From positions 1 through 7,052 of the forward strand of contig JAAZGU010000142.1 in assembly GCA_012511085.1 (NCBI GenBank): DNA of 7,052 bases. The letters run 5' to 3'. This DNA is from Erysipelothrix sp. (GTDB taxonomy: Bacteria; Bacillota_I; Bacilli_A; Erysipelotrichales; Erysipelotrichaceae). The position numbers were made by a program, and so were the translations under genes. This document shows, in pieces, positions 1 through 5,664 of the stretch (its first letter is position 1; every line of letters starts with the position of its first letter). Below the pieces are notes generated by a model, which searched no databases, was not told where the DNA came from, and was given only the letters and a program-made list of their open reading frames with translations.

Positions 1-59
1 GATAACGCTATTTCGTTTTGATTAGCAATTAATCCCTATATTTTTTAAAATTTTCTAAT

Positions 60-88
60 TTGAATATGAGATACTTTTAATGTAAAAT
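60..88 (+). promoter_or_regulatory. Probable sigma-A promoter of the NTP-transferase gene
   Basis: TTGAAT at 60-65 and TAAAAT at 83-88 are separated by exactly 17 bases, a good vegetative promoter spacing. Transcription would start near 95 and give a 5' leader of about 120 nt before the ATG at 218. The surrounding DNA is very A+T-rich, so a chance match is possible. Bases 1-59 hold no supported gene. Two reading frames are open from the left edge to early stops, so the tail of an upstream gene could lie there, but nothing proves it. Confidence 0.5.
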
Positions 89-95
89 GAATTTG

Positions 96-195
96 TTGAT
101 AGGAATCAATCAGTGGTGATTCTATTTTGATATATGGCAGTCCTACATATCAAAATTGAGTTAGTATGACTGTTGGATTTAGTTAATAGAAATCT
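96..195 (+). promoter_or_regulatory. Structured 5' leader with three hairpins and a possible pseudoknot
   Basis: The predicted leader holds consecutive inverted repeats. They are TTGAT/ATCAA (96-100 with 105-109), which competes with AATCA/TGATT (108-112 with 117-121), then a 10-bp stem ATTTTGATAT/ATATCAAAAT (124-133 with 147-156), then GATTT/AAATC (176-180 with 190-194). The 13-nt loop of the 10-bp stem contains CAGTC (138-142), complementary to GACTG at 168-172, so an H-type pseudoknot is possible. No U-tract follows the main stem, so it is not a terminator. I recognise no known riboswitch class. It could also be a DNA operator. Confidence 0.4.
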
Positions 196-217
196 AGAGT
201 TATGGAGACGAAATAAA

Positions 218-973
218 ATGGATGTCATAGTAATGGCAGGAACTACAAAACCATCGGAGCTGACCCAAAGCGAAGGTGTGCAAAATAAAGCCTTTGTTCA
301 AATCCACGGACAAACGATGCTAAGTTATGTGGTGGCCACTTTGCGGCAAGTGCCGGAAGTAAAAGAAATTGTTATCGTGGGACCCGCCCAAGAGATTAAA
401 ACCCTTTTTACACCCTCGGACACCTTGTATGTGGCGGATGAAGGTGAAAATATAGTGGAGAATATACAGCGTGGATTGGCAGCTTTGAGCTCACCAAAAA
501 AATGTTTGCTTGTAGCAGCCGATTCAGCTTTTTTGACAGCGAAAGCTGTGGAAAATTTTATGGTGTCCTGCCAGCCTTATACGGCGGCTGTTTACTACCC
601 CATTATCTCTCGAACAACTACTGAACAGCGATTTCCTGGTGTGAAACGAAATTATGTGAAATTAGTGGATGGTGAATTTACTGGTGGGAATGTGATAATG
701 ATTGATTCTGTGCGCATGAAGCAAGTTCTGCCACAAATTGAGCGCATTTATGCAGCACGAAAAAGCCCTTGGCGTTTGGTTGGTATTTTGGGAGTTGACC
801 TTATTATGAAATTTCTTAGAAAACGGCTGACCATTGCTGAAATAGAACAGCGCTTTGAAGCTTTATTTTCGATACCTGGACAAGCCGTAATTGTGGCGGA
901 TGCTGAATTGGGTACCGATGTAGACAAACCTGAGGATTTAGAACTCGCTCGAGATCAGCTCGCACCATTCTAA
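218..973 (+). CDS. MobA-like nucleotidyltransferase (NTP_transf_3 type), substrate unknown
   Basis: Cytoplasmic protein of 251 aa with the GT-A/Rossmann fold of NTP-transferases, which join a nucleotide to a phosphorylated substrate or cofactor. The N-terminal strand DVIVMAG (2-8) stands where MobA-like enzymes have the LAGG nucleotide-binding loop. NKAF (23-26) supplies the conserved lysine, ADSAFLT (101-107) the metal-binding aspartate region, FTGGN is at 154-158, and DVDKPED (234-240) is the usual C-terminal motif. The length fits a clostridial family annotated only as 'NTP transferase domain-containing protein', without known substrate. The ATG at 218 is chosen because GGAG (204-207) lies 10 nt upstream and the usual N-terminal strand starts there. 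A TTG at 173 is in frame but lacks a good site and would add 15 unlikely residues. The loop reads AGTTKPSE instead of AGGxSxRMG, so activity or nucleotide preference may differ. Calling it a molybdenum cofactor guanylyltransferase would go beyond the evidence. Confidence 0.8.
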   Translation: MDVIVMAGTTKPSELTQSEGVQNKAFVQIHGQTMLSYVVATLRQVPEVKEIVIVGPAQEIKTLFTPSDTLYVADEGENIVENIQRGLAALSSPKKCLLVAADSAFLTAKAVENFMVSCQPYTAAVYYPIISRTTTEQRFPGVKRNYVKLVDGEFTGGNVIMIDSVRMKQVLPQIERIYAARKSPWRLVGILGVDLIMKFLRKRLTIAEIEQRFEALFSIPGQAVIVADAELGTDVDKPEDLELARDQLAPF

Positions 974-1068
974 AAGTGTATCGCTTAGGTGATGGCCTTT
1001 CTCTAACAAGTTATGTAATAAAAATCCGATGAAGAAAATCGATCCTAGCGTAATGGTAATTGAAACGT

Positions 1069-1090
1069 AAAAAACAATCTTGTTTTTTTT
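1069..1090 (+). terminator. Possible weak A/T-rich terminator after the NTP-transferase
   Basis: AAAAAACA (1069-1076) pairs with TGTTTTTT (1081-1088) around the 4-nt loop ATCT, and the T-run continues to 1090. The stem has only one G:C pair, so it would be weak. It is the only terminator-like structure in the 314 bases between the two left-hand genes. The rest of 974-1287 holds no recognisable gene, RNA or clear promoter. The frame of the next gene is open back to a TTG at 1060, but those 76 codons do not resemble the protein family. Confidence 0.35.
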
Positions 1091-1287
1091 ATCAAGTAAT
1101 GAAGATTATGGAACAGTACGATACAATGCTTGTCCTATCTTATGAGAAATACAATCACCTGGCAATAACGCTACTGGACAGTAAAGTCCTTACAAAGGAA
1201 ATAGGCAGTTCACCGATTGCCAAGATATTTATTAGAGTAAGAAAAAAAATATATGCTTTTGTCAGGAATAAAGACAGGGGGAAAACA

Positions 1288-2196
1288 ATGAAACGAATAG
1301 TCAGTATCAGTCTAGGTTCTTCGGTCCGTGACCATGTAGTGGAATTTGATTTACTTGACATGCCCTGCCGTGTGGAACGTATTGGTACAAACGGTAATAT
1401 ACAAAAAATGATCGATTTGATTACTGAACTGGATGGACAAGTCGATGCTTTTGGACTTGGCGGTATAAACCTTAACTTCCACGTAGGAACAAAGCGTTTT
1501 ACTATGCACCAAGCAAAGCAAATTGTCACAGCAGCGAAAAAAACCCCCATCGTTGATGGTTCCGGATTGAAAGGTAAATTAGAAGGTAAGGTTGTCCAAT
1601 ATTTACAACGAGAAACTGATCTATTAGCAGGAGCCCCGACTGTTTTAATGATGTCCGGAGTAGACCGCTTTGGTATGTCCCAGGCCCTTGAAGCTGCCAA
1701 TTGCAACATAACATTTGGTGATCTAGCTTTCACCATTGGTCTGCCTATTCCTATTCATTCCTTACGTTCTTTGAACAGACTAGCCTATATCTTGCTACCT
1801 CTACTATGTAGATTACCCTTTTCTCTGATTTATCCCACAGGCAAAAAACAGGAAGAAAATAAACCTAAGGTTTCTTATTTATTTGATGAAGCAACAATTA
1901 TCGCCGGAGATTACCATTTTATCAGTCGTTATATGCCTGGAAAAATGCTAGGAAAGGTCATTTTAACGAACACTACAACTGCCAAAGATGTGGAATTGTT
2001 ACGACAACGCGGTGTGAAAACACTGATTACCACAACGCCTTCGTTAAATGGTCGTTCTTTTGGTGTTAATGTAATGGAAGCTTTGCTCGTTGCCTTATCT
2101 GGACAAGGACGAGAATTAACAGAAGCTGAATATGATGAATTGTTAGTGAAAACGAATTTTATTCCACAAATTTTAGAATTAAACGAAGTCGATTAA
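1288..2196 (+). CDS. 'Quinate 5-dehydrogenase' family protein, true function uncertain
   Basis: The 302-aa product matches my memory of a Clostridia-centred family labelled 'quinate 5-dehydrogenase' in databases. That label is weakly founded, and I see no convincing shikimate/quinate dehydrogenase fold or complete GxGxxG dinucleotide motif. Visible conserved-looking blocks are SLGSSVRDH (8-16), RIGTNG (31-36), VDAFGLGGI (52-60), DGSGLKG (90-96), SGVDRFGM (123-130), RYMPG (214-218) and TTTPSLNGRSFGVNVMEA (248-265). A hydrophobic stretch at about 165-182 could touch the membrane, but there is no signal peptide. The start at 1288 follows AGGGGG (1276-1281) at 6-nt spacing and gives the typical MKRIVSISLGSS beginning; an in-frame TTG at 1060 is rejected. 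It lies 314 bp after the NTP-transferase on the same strand. A shared pathway is plausible but unproven. Confidence 0.72.
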   Translation: MKRIVSISLGSSVRDHVVEFDLLDMPCRVERIGTNGNIQKMIDLITELDGQVDAFGLGGINLNFHVGTKRFTMHQAKQIVTAAKKTPIVDGSGLKGKLEGKVVQYLQRETDLLAGAPTVLMMSGVDRFGMSQALEAANCNITFGDLAFTIGLPIPIHSLRSLNRLAYILLPLLCRLPFSLIYPTGKKQEENKPKVSYLFDEATIIAGDYHFISRYMPGKMLGKVILTNTTTAKDVELLRQRGVKTLITTTPSLNGRSFGVNVMEALLVALSGQGRELTEAEYDELLVKTNFIPQILELNEVD

Positions 2197-2244
2197 TTAG
2201 GCATCATATGAATCAATTTATTAATATTAAGTGCTTTATAATAT

Positions 2245-2277
2245 AAGACATGTTAGCATGAAATTCATGTCTTTTTT
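2245..2277 (+). terminator. Rho-independent terminator of the quinate-dehydrogenase-like gene
   Basis: AAGACATG (2245-2252) and CATGTCTT (2266-2273) form a perfect 8-bp stem with a 13-nt loop. A run of T from 2272 to 2277 ends the structure. It lies about 50 bp after the stop codon at 2196, in the orientation needed for the + strand gene. Confidence 0.75.
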
Positions 2278-2287
2278 AATGAGATAC

Positions 2288-2333
2288 AAAAAAAGTGTTC
2301 ACAGACATTTTTTATAGTGTCTGCAAACACTTT
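2288..2333 (-). terminator. Rho-independent terminator of the flavodoxin gene
   Basis: Two 16-nt arms (2292-2307 and 2318-2333) are complementary except for a 2-base internal mismatch, giving 8 + 6 bp around a 10-nt loop. The A-run at 2288-2294 is a U-tract on the minus strand, so the orientation fits the flavodoxin transcript. On the plus strand only three T end the structure, so + termination would be poor. Together with the + terminator just to its left it separates the two convergent genes. Confidence 0.75.
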
Positions 2334-2372
2334 GCCAGTTCAGTTTGATAAGGAACATGGTTTTTTTGCTTA

Positions 2373-2409
2373 AAATCTAAAGCTGTGTTAGGAAAGTAGT
2401 TTTAGATTT
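2373..2409. repeat. Inverted repeat in the flavodoxin 3' region
   Basis: AAATCTAAA (2373-2381) and TTTAGATTT (2401-2409) form a perfect 9-bp inverted repeat around a 19-nt loop. It lies between the flavodoxin stop (2443) and its terminator. Neither strand shows a U-tract next to it, so it is probably a 3'-UTR stem and not a terminator. Confidence 0.4.
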
Positions 2410-2442
2410 ACATTATTGTATTAGTGTTTAAGTGTGTGGTAC

Positions 2443-2889
2443 TTACGGTAGCTTATCAACCAAGGATTGCGCAAAAGCTTCTAAGTTATCATAATCTTCA
2501 CCTTCAGCATTGAATTCAATCTTGACACTTTCAGCTCCAATGGTTGCATTAGCATTTTCAAATTGCTCAACAAAGTCATCGACGGATTTACAATACATCT
2601 CATCATAAGATAGGTCACCTGATCCGACAACACCAGCAATTTTTCCGGACAAATCAAGCCCTTCTAAGTCTTCATAAAAGGGGACAATTTCATCGGGTAA
2701 GTCACCATAACCATAGGTATAAGTAGCGACAATACAAATGTCATAGTTGTAAAATTCCGCAGCATTAGCTTCTGAGCATTCGCTCACATCGACTTCAACA
2801 TCTAAATCGCGCAAGTTATCCGCTAAAATTTCAGCAATTTCTTGCGTGTTTCCTGTAAGACTTGCGTACACTATTTTTGCAGTTGCCAT
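2443..2889 (-). CDS. fld: Short-chain flavodoxin
   Basis: Soluble FMN electron carrier of 148 aa, the classic short-chain length. It replaces ferredoxin in low-potential electron transfer, often when iron is scarce. The phosphate-binding loop SLTGNT is at 10-15. The 60s loop with aromatic stacking residues, TYTYGYGDLPDE, is at 56-67, and the 90s loop GSGDLSYDEMYC at 89-100, completing the FMN site. The many Asp and Glu residues are typical. The ATG at 2889 follows AGAGGAAG (complement of 2896-2903) at 6-nt spacing. An upstream in-frame start at 2913 is less likely because that site lies between it and the ATG. The gene has its own promoter and terminator, so it is monocistronic. The neighbours do not reveal its partner enzyme. 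I saw no clear Fur box. Confidence 0.95.
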   Translation of the reverse strand: MATAKIVYASLTGNTQEIAEILADNLRDLDVEVDVSECSEANAAEFYNYDICIVATYTYGYGDLPDEIVPFYEDLEGLDLSGKIAGVVGSGDLSYDEMYCKSVDDFVEQFENANATIGAESVKIEFNAEGEDYDNLEAFAQSLVDKLP

Positions 2890-2922
2890 TTGTTTCTTCC
2901 TCTCTATATTCAATACATGCCT

Positions 2923-2951
2923 ATTCTAACGGTTAATGCATGGATAAGCAA
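2923..2951 (-). promoter_or_regulatory. Flavodoxin promoter (minus strand)
   Basis: Read on the minus strand, TTGCTT (complement of 2946-2951) and TAGAAT (complement of 2923-2928) are separated by exactly 17 bases. Transcription would begin near 2916, about 27 nt before the flavodoxin ATG, leaving room for its ribosome binding site. Confidence 0.6.
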
Positions 2952-3008
2952 AATAAATGCTTAAATATTTTGAAACGACGATCAGTTTATTATGTTCATG
3001 CGAGGATG

Positions 3009-3017
3009 TGGTATAAT
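3009..3017 (+). promoter_or_regulatory. Extended -10 promoter of the deacetylase gene
   Basis: TGGTATAAT at 3009-3017 is a perfect extended -10 element (TGnTATAAT). No good -35 is visible at 16-18 bp upstream (the bases are TTATTATG-like), as is common for extended -10 promoters. Transcription would start near 3024, downstream of the earliest in-frame start at 2940. That supports the ATG at 3051 as the true start. Confidence 0.65.
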
Positions 3018-3050
3018 CTCTTGCGTGTGGATAACAAAAGGATGGTGTCA

Positions 3051-4370
3051 ATGAAGAAGAAAATATTAATATTGCTGGGTATCTCGCTTGTCTTAACAGG
3101 TTTATCAGTTGTCACAAAGCATGTGGTCACAAAAATAAAATATGATGATGCTTCTATTTATCCAGGCATTCATTTAGAAAGCATCATGGAAAATTATGAA
3201 AACATTAAGAAAGCTGTCTTTTATCCAAGTTTCAAGGATGATGTTTTAAATGAAGTGATTGCAGAGTATGTGAATAACGAAATATCTTTGTTTGATGAGG
3301 AAACTTTGGATTTTAACGAAGATTTTGAATTGTATTTGTACATTAATTTTGAAATTGTTGATAATCACAATGAAATCTATTTCATAGTTTTTAATCAAAC
3401 AAGTTACACCGGGGGCGCTAACCCATCCAACCAGGTGCGTGTGTTTACTGTTGACTTAAAGGAATCGCAACTGCTGAGTCCTTTAGATTTTTTGAAAAAA
3501 GATTTTGATCAAGGTACATTATTACGGCTTTTAAATGAGGCTTTTAATCAATCTCAATACCGTGACTTTTTATTTGAAGATGTTTTAAAAGAATGGGTTT
3601 CAACTTTAGAAAACCAACAACCTAACCTTTATTTTGAAAATGAAGACATGGTGTTTTTGTTCAATGAGTATGAAGTAAGTGCACGTGCAGCTGGTCAACC
3701 TGTTATAAAACTACCAATTGCGAGTGTGAGTACCTTGTTGAGCGAACAGTGGCTAAACCACTTGAAACAACACAATACAAAACTTGAAGGCATCATACAA
3801 AAGCCTTTGGATTATCAAGAAAAGCGGATTGCGATCACCTTTGATGATGGACCACATCCCCGACTTACCTATGAGTTGCTTGATTTGTTGGATCAATACG
3901 AAGCAAAAGCAACCTTTTTTGTGCTTGGTAACCGTGTGAAGTTTTATCCCAACATCGTCCAAGAAATCGCAAAACGCAAACACGAACTTGGCAATCATAG
4001 TTACAGTCATCGCAGTTTTACATCCCTTAATTTTGAAGATATCTTACATGAGATTGGTACTACCAGCGATTTGATTAAAGAAGCTTCAGGTCAATATCCA
4101 ACACTATTACGTCCACCGTATGGTTCTTACAATGATTTGGTGAAAGAAGCTACTCATTTACCGATTGTCTTGTGGAACATCGATTCTTTGGATTGGAAAA
4201 TCAAAAGTCCTGATGTTATAGCTCAACATGTTCTTCAAGATGCAGGACCTAATAAAATTATTTTGATGCATGATATTCATAAGCAATCCATTGATGCTGT
4301 AAAAATAATTTTAGAAACATTGACCCAAGAGGGCTACAAGTTTGTGACAATATCGGACATTTTGTATTAA
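3051..4370 (+). CDS. pgdA: Membrane-anchored peptidoglycan N-acetylglucosamine deacetylase (PgdA/PdaC type)
   Basis: Extracellular cell-wall enzyme of 439 aa that removes acetyl groups from peptidoglycan amino sugars, which usually lowers sensitivity to lysozyme. A short basic N-terminus and one hydrophobic segment (about 4-21) with no clear cleavage site suggest an uncleaved anchor. Residues 40-235 resemble DUF4163/DUF3298, with YTGGANP (119-125) and FNEYEVSARAAG (204-215). The C-terminal NodB domain (about 258-439) has all five motifs: TFDDGPH (263-269; D265 base, D266 metal), HSYSH (316-320; metal histidines), RPPYG (354-358), DSLDW (378-382) and LMHDIH (405-410; catalytic H407). It therefore looks active. 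The ATG at 3051 follows AAAGGA (3037-3042) and a promoter at 3009-3017. It is probably transcribed alone. No clear terminator follows, so some read-through into the downstream leader is possible. The exact substrate (GlcNAc or MurNAc) is not readable. Confidence 0.93.
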   Translation: MKKKILILLGISLVLTGLSVVTKHVVTKIKYDDASIYPGIHLESIMENYENIKKAVFYPSFKDDVLNEVIAEYVNNEISLFDEETLDFNEDFELYLYINFEIVDNHNEIYFIVFNQTSYTGGANPSNQVRVFTVDLKESQLLSPLDFLKKDFDQGTLLRLLNEAFNQSQYRDFLFEDVLKEWVSTLENQQPNLYFENEDMVFLFNEYEVSARAAGQPVIKLPIASVSTLLSEQWLNHLKQHNTKLEGIIQKPLDYQEKRIAITFDDGPHPRLTYELLDLLDQYEAKATFFVLGNRVKFYPNIVQEIAKRKHELGNHSYSHRSFTSLNFEDILHEIGTTSDLIKEASGQYPTLLRPPYGSYNDLVKEATHLPIVLWNIDSLDWKIKSPDVIAQHVLQDAGPNKIILMHDIHKQSIDAVKIILETLTQEGYKFVTISDILY

Positions 4371-4448
4371 ATTATAAGTTGAAAACTGTATTGTAATCAT
4401 GCAACAGACGATTATGCTTGCATTGAAAAGAAAATAAATGAATAGACC

Positions 4449-4477
4449 TTGCAAATAAATGAAAACAATGATACACT
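4449..4477 (+). promoter_or_regulatory. Probable promoter of the ABC transporter leader
   Basis: TTGCAA (4449-4454) is followed after 17 bases by TACACT (4472-4477), with a TG at 4469-4470 that makes an extended -10. Each hexamer matches four of six consensus bases. Transcription would start about 4484, only a few nt before the leader peptide's ribosome binding site (4490-4495). Confidence 0.5.
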
Positions 4478-4502
4478 TTTTTCATCAAGAAGGGGATGCA
4501 TT

Positions 4503-4565
4503 ATGAATGATTTAGTCAACACAGCTTTGCATCAAGTTAACTACTTTTATTTTATCTTTTGTTAA
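4503..4565 (+). CDS. Tyr/Phe-rich leader peptide of the transporter attenuator
   Basis: A 20-codon ORF reads MNDLVNTALHQVNYFYFIFC followed by TAA. AAGGGG at 4490-4495 lies 7 nt before the ATG, a good ribosome binding site. Codons 14-19 are Tyr-Phe-Tyr-Phe-Ile-Phe (4542-4559), so five of six are Tyr or Phe, and there is no Trp codon. The stop codon overlaps the base of the first downstream hairpin. The arrangement of promoter, strong site, short ORF with clustered regulatory codons and overlapping hairpins ending in a terminator is that of an attenuation leader peptide. The peptide itself probably has no function; its translation rate is the signal. Against it: TTT and TAT codons are common in A+T-rich DNA, so chance enrichment is possible. 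Confidence 0.65.
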   Translation: MNDLVNTALHQVNYFYFIFC

Positions 4566-4599
4566 ACGGTTAATATCCATTGTAGATATTAACCTGTTT
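4564..4599 (+). promoter_or_regulatory. Attenuator hairpin 1:2 (protects the antiterminator)
   Basis: GGTTAATATC (4568-4577) pairs perfectly with GATATTAACC (4585-4594) around a 7-nt loop. The stem extends by four pairs, AAAC (4564-4567) with GTTT (4596-4599), past one bulged T, giving 14 bp in all. Its 5' arm starts on the leader stop codon. A ribosome finishing the leader would cover it, while one held at the early Tyr/Phe codons would leave it free. It is not a terminator, since only a short T-run follows before GC-containing sequence. Confidence 0.65.
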
Positions 4600-4621
4600 T
4601 GCTTGGTAAAATCTACAGTGG
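4577..4621 (+). promoter_or_regulatory. Attenuator pairing 2:3 (anti-antiterminator)
   Basis: CCATTGTAGAT (4577-4587) pairs with ATCTACAGTGG (4611-4621) in an 11-bp helix with one G:U pair. Weaker pairs extend inward (4589-4594 with 4605-4609). It uses bases also needed for hairpin 1:2 and for pairing 3:4, so it excludes both. If it forms, segment 3 is unavailable and the downstream terminator is free to fold. Confidence 0.6.
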
Positions 4622-4661
4622 TTGACATTATACAATATTGAACAATGAACCACGTGTAGAT
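4611..4661 (+). promoter_or_regulatory. Attenuator antiterminator helix 3:4
   Basis: Segment 3, ATCTACAGTGGTT (4611-4623), is complementary to AACCACGTGTAGAT (4648-4661) with a single bulged G at 4654, giving 13 bp. This takes up the whole 5' arm and loop of the terminator, so the two cannot coexist. The 24-nt loop between the arms is A+T-rich. Segment 4 repeats the 8-mer TGTAGATA also found in segment 2 (4581-4588), which is why both compete for segment 3. Confidence 0.65.
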
Positions 4662-4674
4662 ACGTGGTTTTTTT
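4648..4674 (+). terminator. Intrinsic terminator of the attenuator (4:5)
   Basis: AACCACGT (4648-4655) pairs perfectly with ACGTGGTT (4662-4669) around a 6-nt loop, and T occupies 4668-4674. It sits just before the lipoprotein gene's ribosome binding site (4681-4686) and about 190 nt after the predicted transcription start. It therefore cannot be the terminator of an upstream gene alone and must control entry into the operon. Confidence 0.8.
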
Positions 4675-4693
4675 ATTGAAAGAGGGAAAGAAA

Positions 4694-5656
4694 ATGAAGA
4701 AGATGATTGTTCGATTATTATCGGTTCTATTAGTTGGGGTTTTAATCAGTGGTTGTAATGAGAAACAAGCGGATAAGATGACGATTGGTGTTTTACAACT
4801 TGCGAAACATGTGGCACTTGATTCCACTTTAGAGGGTCTGCAAGATCATCTAAAAGAAAAGGGGTTGCTTAATGAGCTTAATCTCGTTGTTAAGAATGCC
4901 AATGGCAGCAGTACGGATGCATTAACGATTGCACAACAATTTGTACAAGACGATGTTGATTTAATTTATGCGATTGCAACACAAGCAGTGCAAGCTGCAT
5001 ATAACGCAACATCTGAAAAAGCAATACCAATTGTATTTAACGCAGTAACAGACCCTGTTGAAGCTGGCGTTGTAGCCAGTTTAGACAACAGTGGTAACCA
5101 CGTTACCGGTGTTAGTGATGCAGCACCACTTGATTTACAGTTGGCGCTCATCAAAGAAATGTTACCAAATGCAAAGCGGATTGGGCTGCTTTACAATCTT
5201 GGGGAGATTAATGGCAAGATTCAAGTTGACCAAGTCGAGTTGTTAGCACCTGAGTATGGTCTCGAAACAACCATTATTGGGGTATCGGCAGTTCATGAAA
5301 TTGACAGTGCAGTCATGCAACTAACAAGCCAAGTTGATGCGATTTATAACATCACGGACAACATGATTGTTTCATCAACAGCGCTAATTACAAACAAGGC
5401 CAATGAACAAAAGATTCCAGTGTTTGCGGCCGAAGATGGACCACTTGATCAAGGATTGCTTGCGGTTGAAGGATTAAGTTATTACAAGCTTGGTTTGCAG
5501 GCTGGTGCCCTGGTGGAAGCGATTTTATTTGACGGTGTGCTACCGGCGAATCTACCCATCAAAACAGCACAAGAAACATCATTAAAAGTCAATTTAGATG
5601 TAGCGGAAAGTTTAAACATTACCATCCCGGATAGTGTGCTTAACCGTTTAGAATAG
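4694..5656 (+). CDS. TrpX-like substrate-binding lipoprotein of an amino-acid ABC importer
   Basis: Extracellular lipid-anchored solute receptor of the ABC_sub_bind family (PF04392), 320 aa, which includes streptococcal TrpX. The signal peptide (1-20) ends in the lipobox LISG before Cys21. Family features are IGVLQLAKHVALD (31-43) at the start of the first lobe, FNAVTDPV (115-122), TGVSD (138-142) and KRIGLLYN (161-168) opening the second lobe. The length is normal. The ATG at 4694 follows AGAGGG (4681-4686) at 7-nt spacing. A GTG at 4664 is in frame but lies inside the terminator hairpin and is rejected. It heads a three-gene operon, with the permease 8 bp downstream. Expression is probably controlled by the Tyr/Phe leader attenuator. 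TrpX relatives carry tryptophan, but the leader has no Trp codon, so tyrosine or phenylalanine is a better guess here. The binding site alone does not settle it. Confidence 0.92.
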   Translation: MKKMIVRLLSVLLVGVLISGCNEKQADKMTIGVLQLAKHVALDSTLEGLQDHLKEKGLLNELNLVVKNANGSSTDALTIAQQFVQDDVDLIYAIATQAVQAAYNATSEKAIPIVFNAVTDPVEAGVVASLDNSGNHVTGVSDAAPLDLQLALIKEMLPNAKRIGLLYNLGEINGKIQVDQVELLAPEYGLETTIIGVSAVHEIDSAVMQLTSQVDAIYNITDNMIVSSTALITNKANEQKIPVFAAEDGPLDQGLLAVEGLSYYKLGLQAGALVEAILFDGVLPANLPIKTAQETSLKVNLDVAESLNITIPDSVLNRLE

Positions 5657-5664
5657 GACGCATC

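Noticed and set aside
1060..1287. In-frame 76-codon N-terminal extension of the quinate-dehydrogenase-like protein from a TTG
   Set aside because: No ribosome binding site fits, it begins in a terminator-like hairpin, it does not resemble the family, and a strong site precedes the ATG at 1288.
2940..3050. Earlier ATG start for the deacetylase at 2940
   Set aside because: A perfect extended -10 promoter lies inside this stretch, so transcription begins after it. The typical MKKK-hydrophobic anchor starts at 3051.
4386..4427. ATGCAA/TTGCAT hairpin after the deacetylase as its terminator
   Set aside because: The stem is only 6 bp and no U-tract follows on either strand.
4622..4650. Consensus TTGACA at 4622-4627 as a second promoter after the leader ORF
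   Set aside because: No acceptable -10 hexamer lies 16-18 bp downstream (the bases read AATGAA/ATGAAC).
4664..4693. GTG start for the lipoprotein at 4664
   Set aside because: It lies in the terminator stem and lacks a ribosome binding site. The ATG at 4694 has one and begins a normal signal peptide.
4371..4693. T-box riboswitch controlling the transporter
   Set aside because: No T-box sequence (AGGGTGGnACCGCG) or long specifier stem is visible; a leader ORF with competing hairpins explains the region better.
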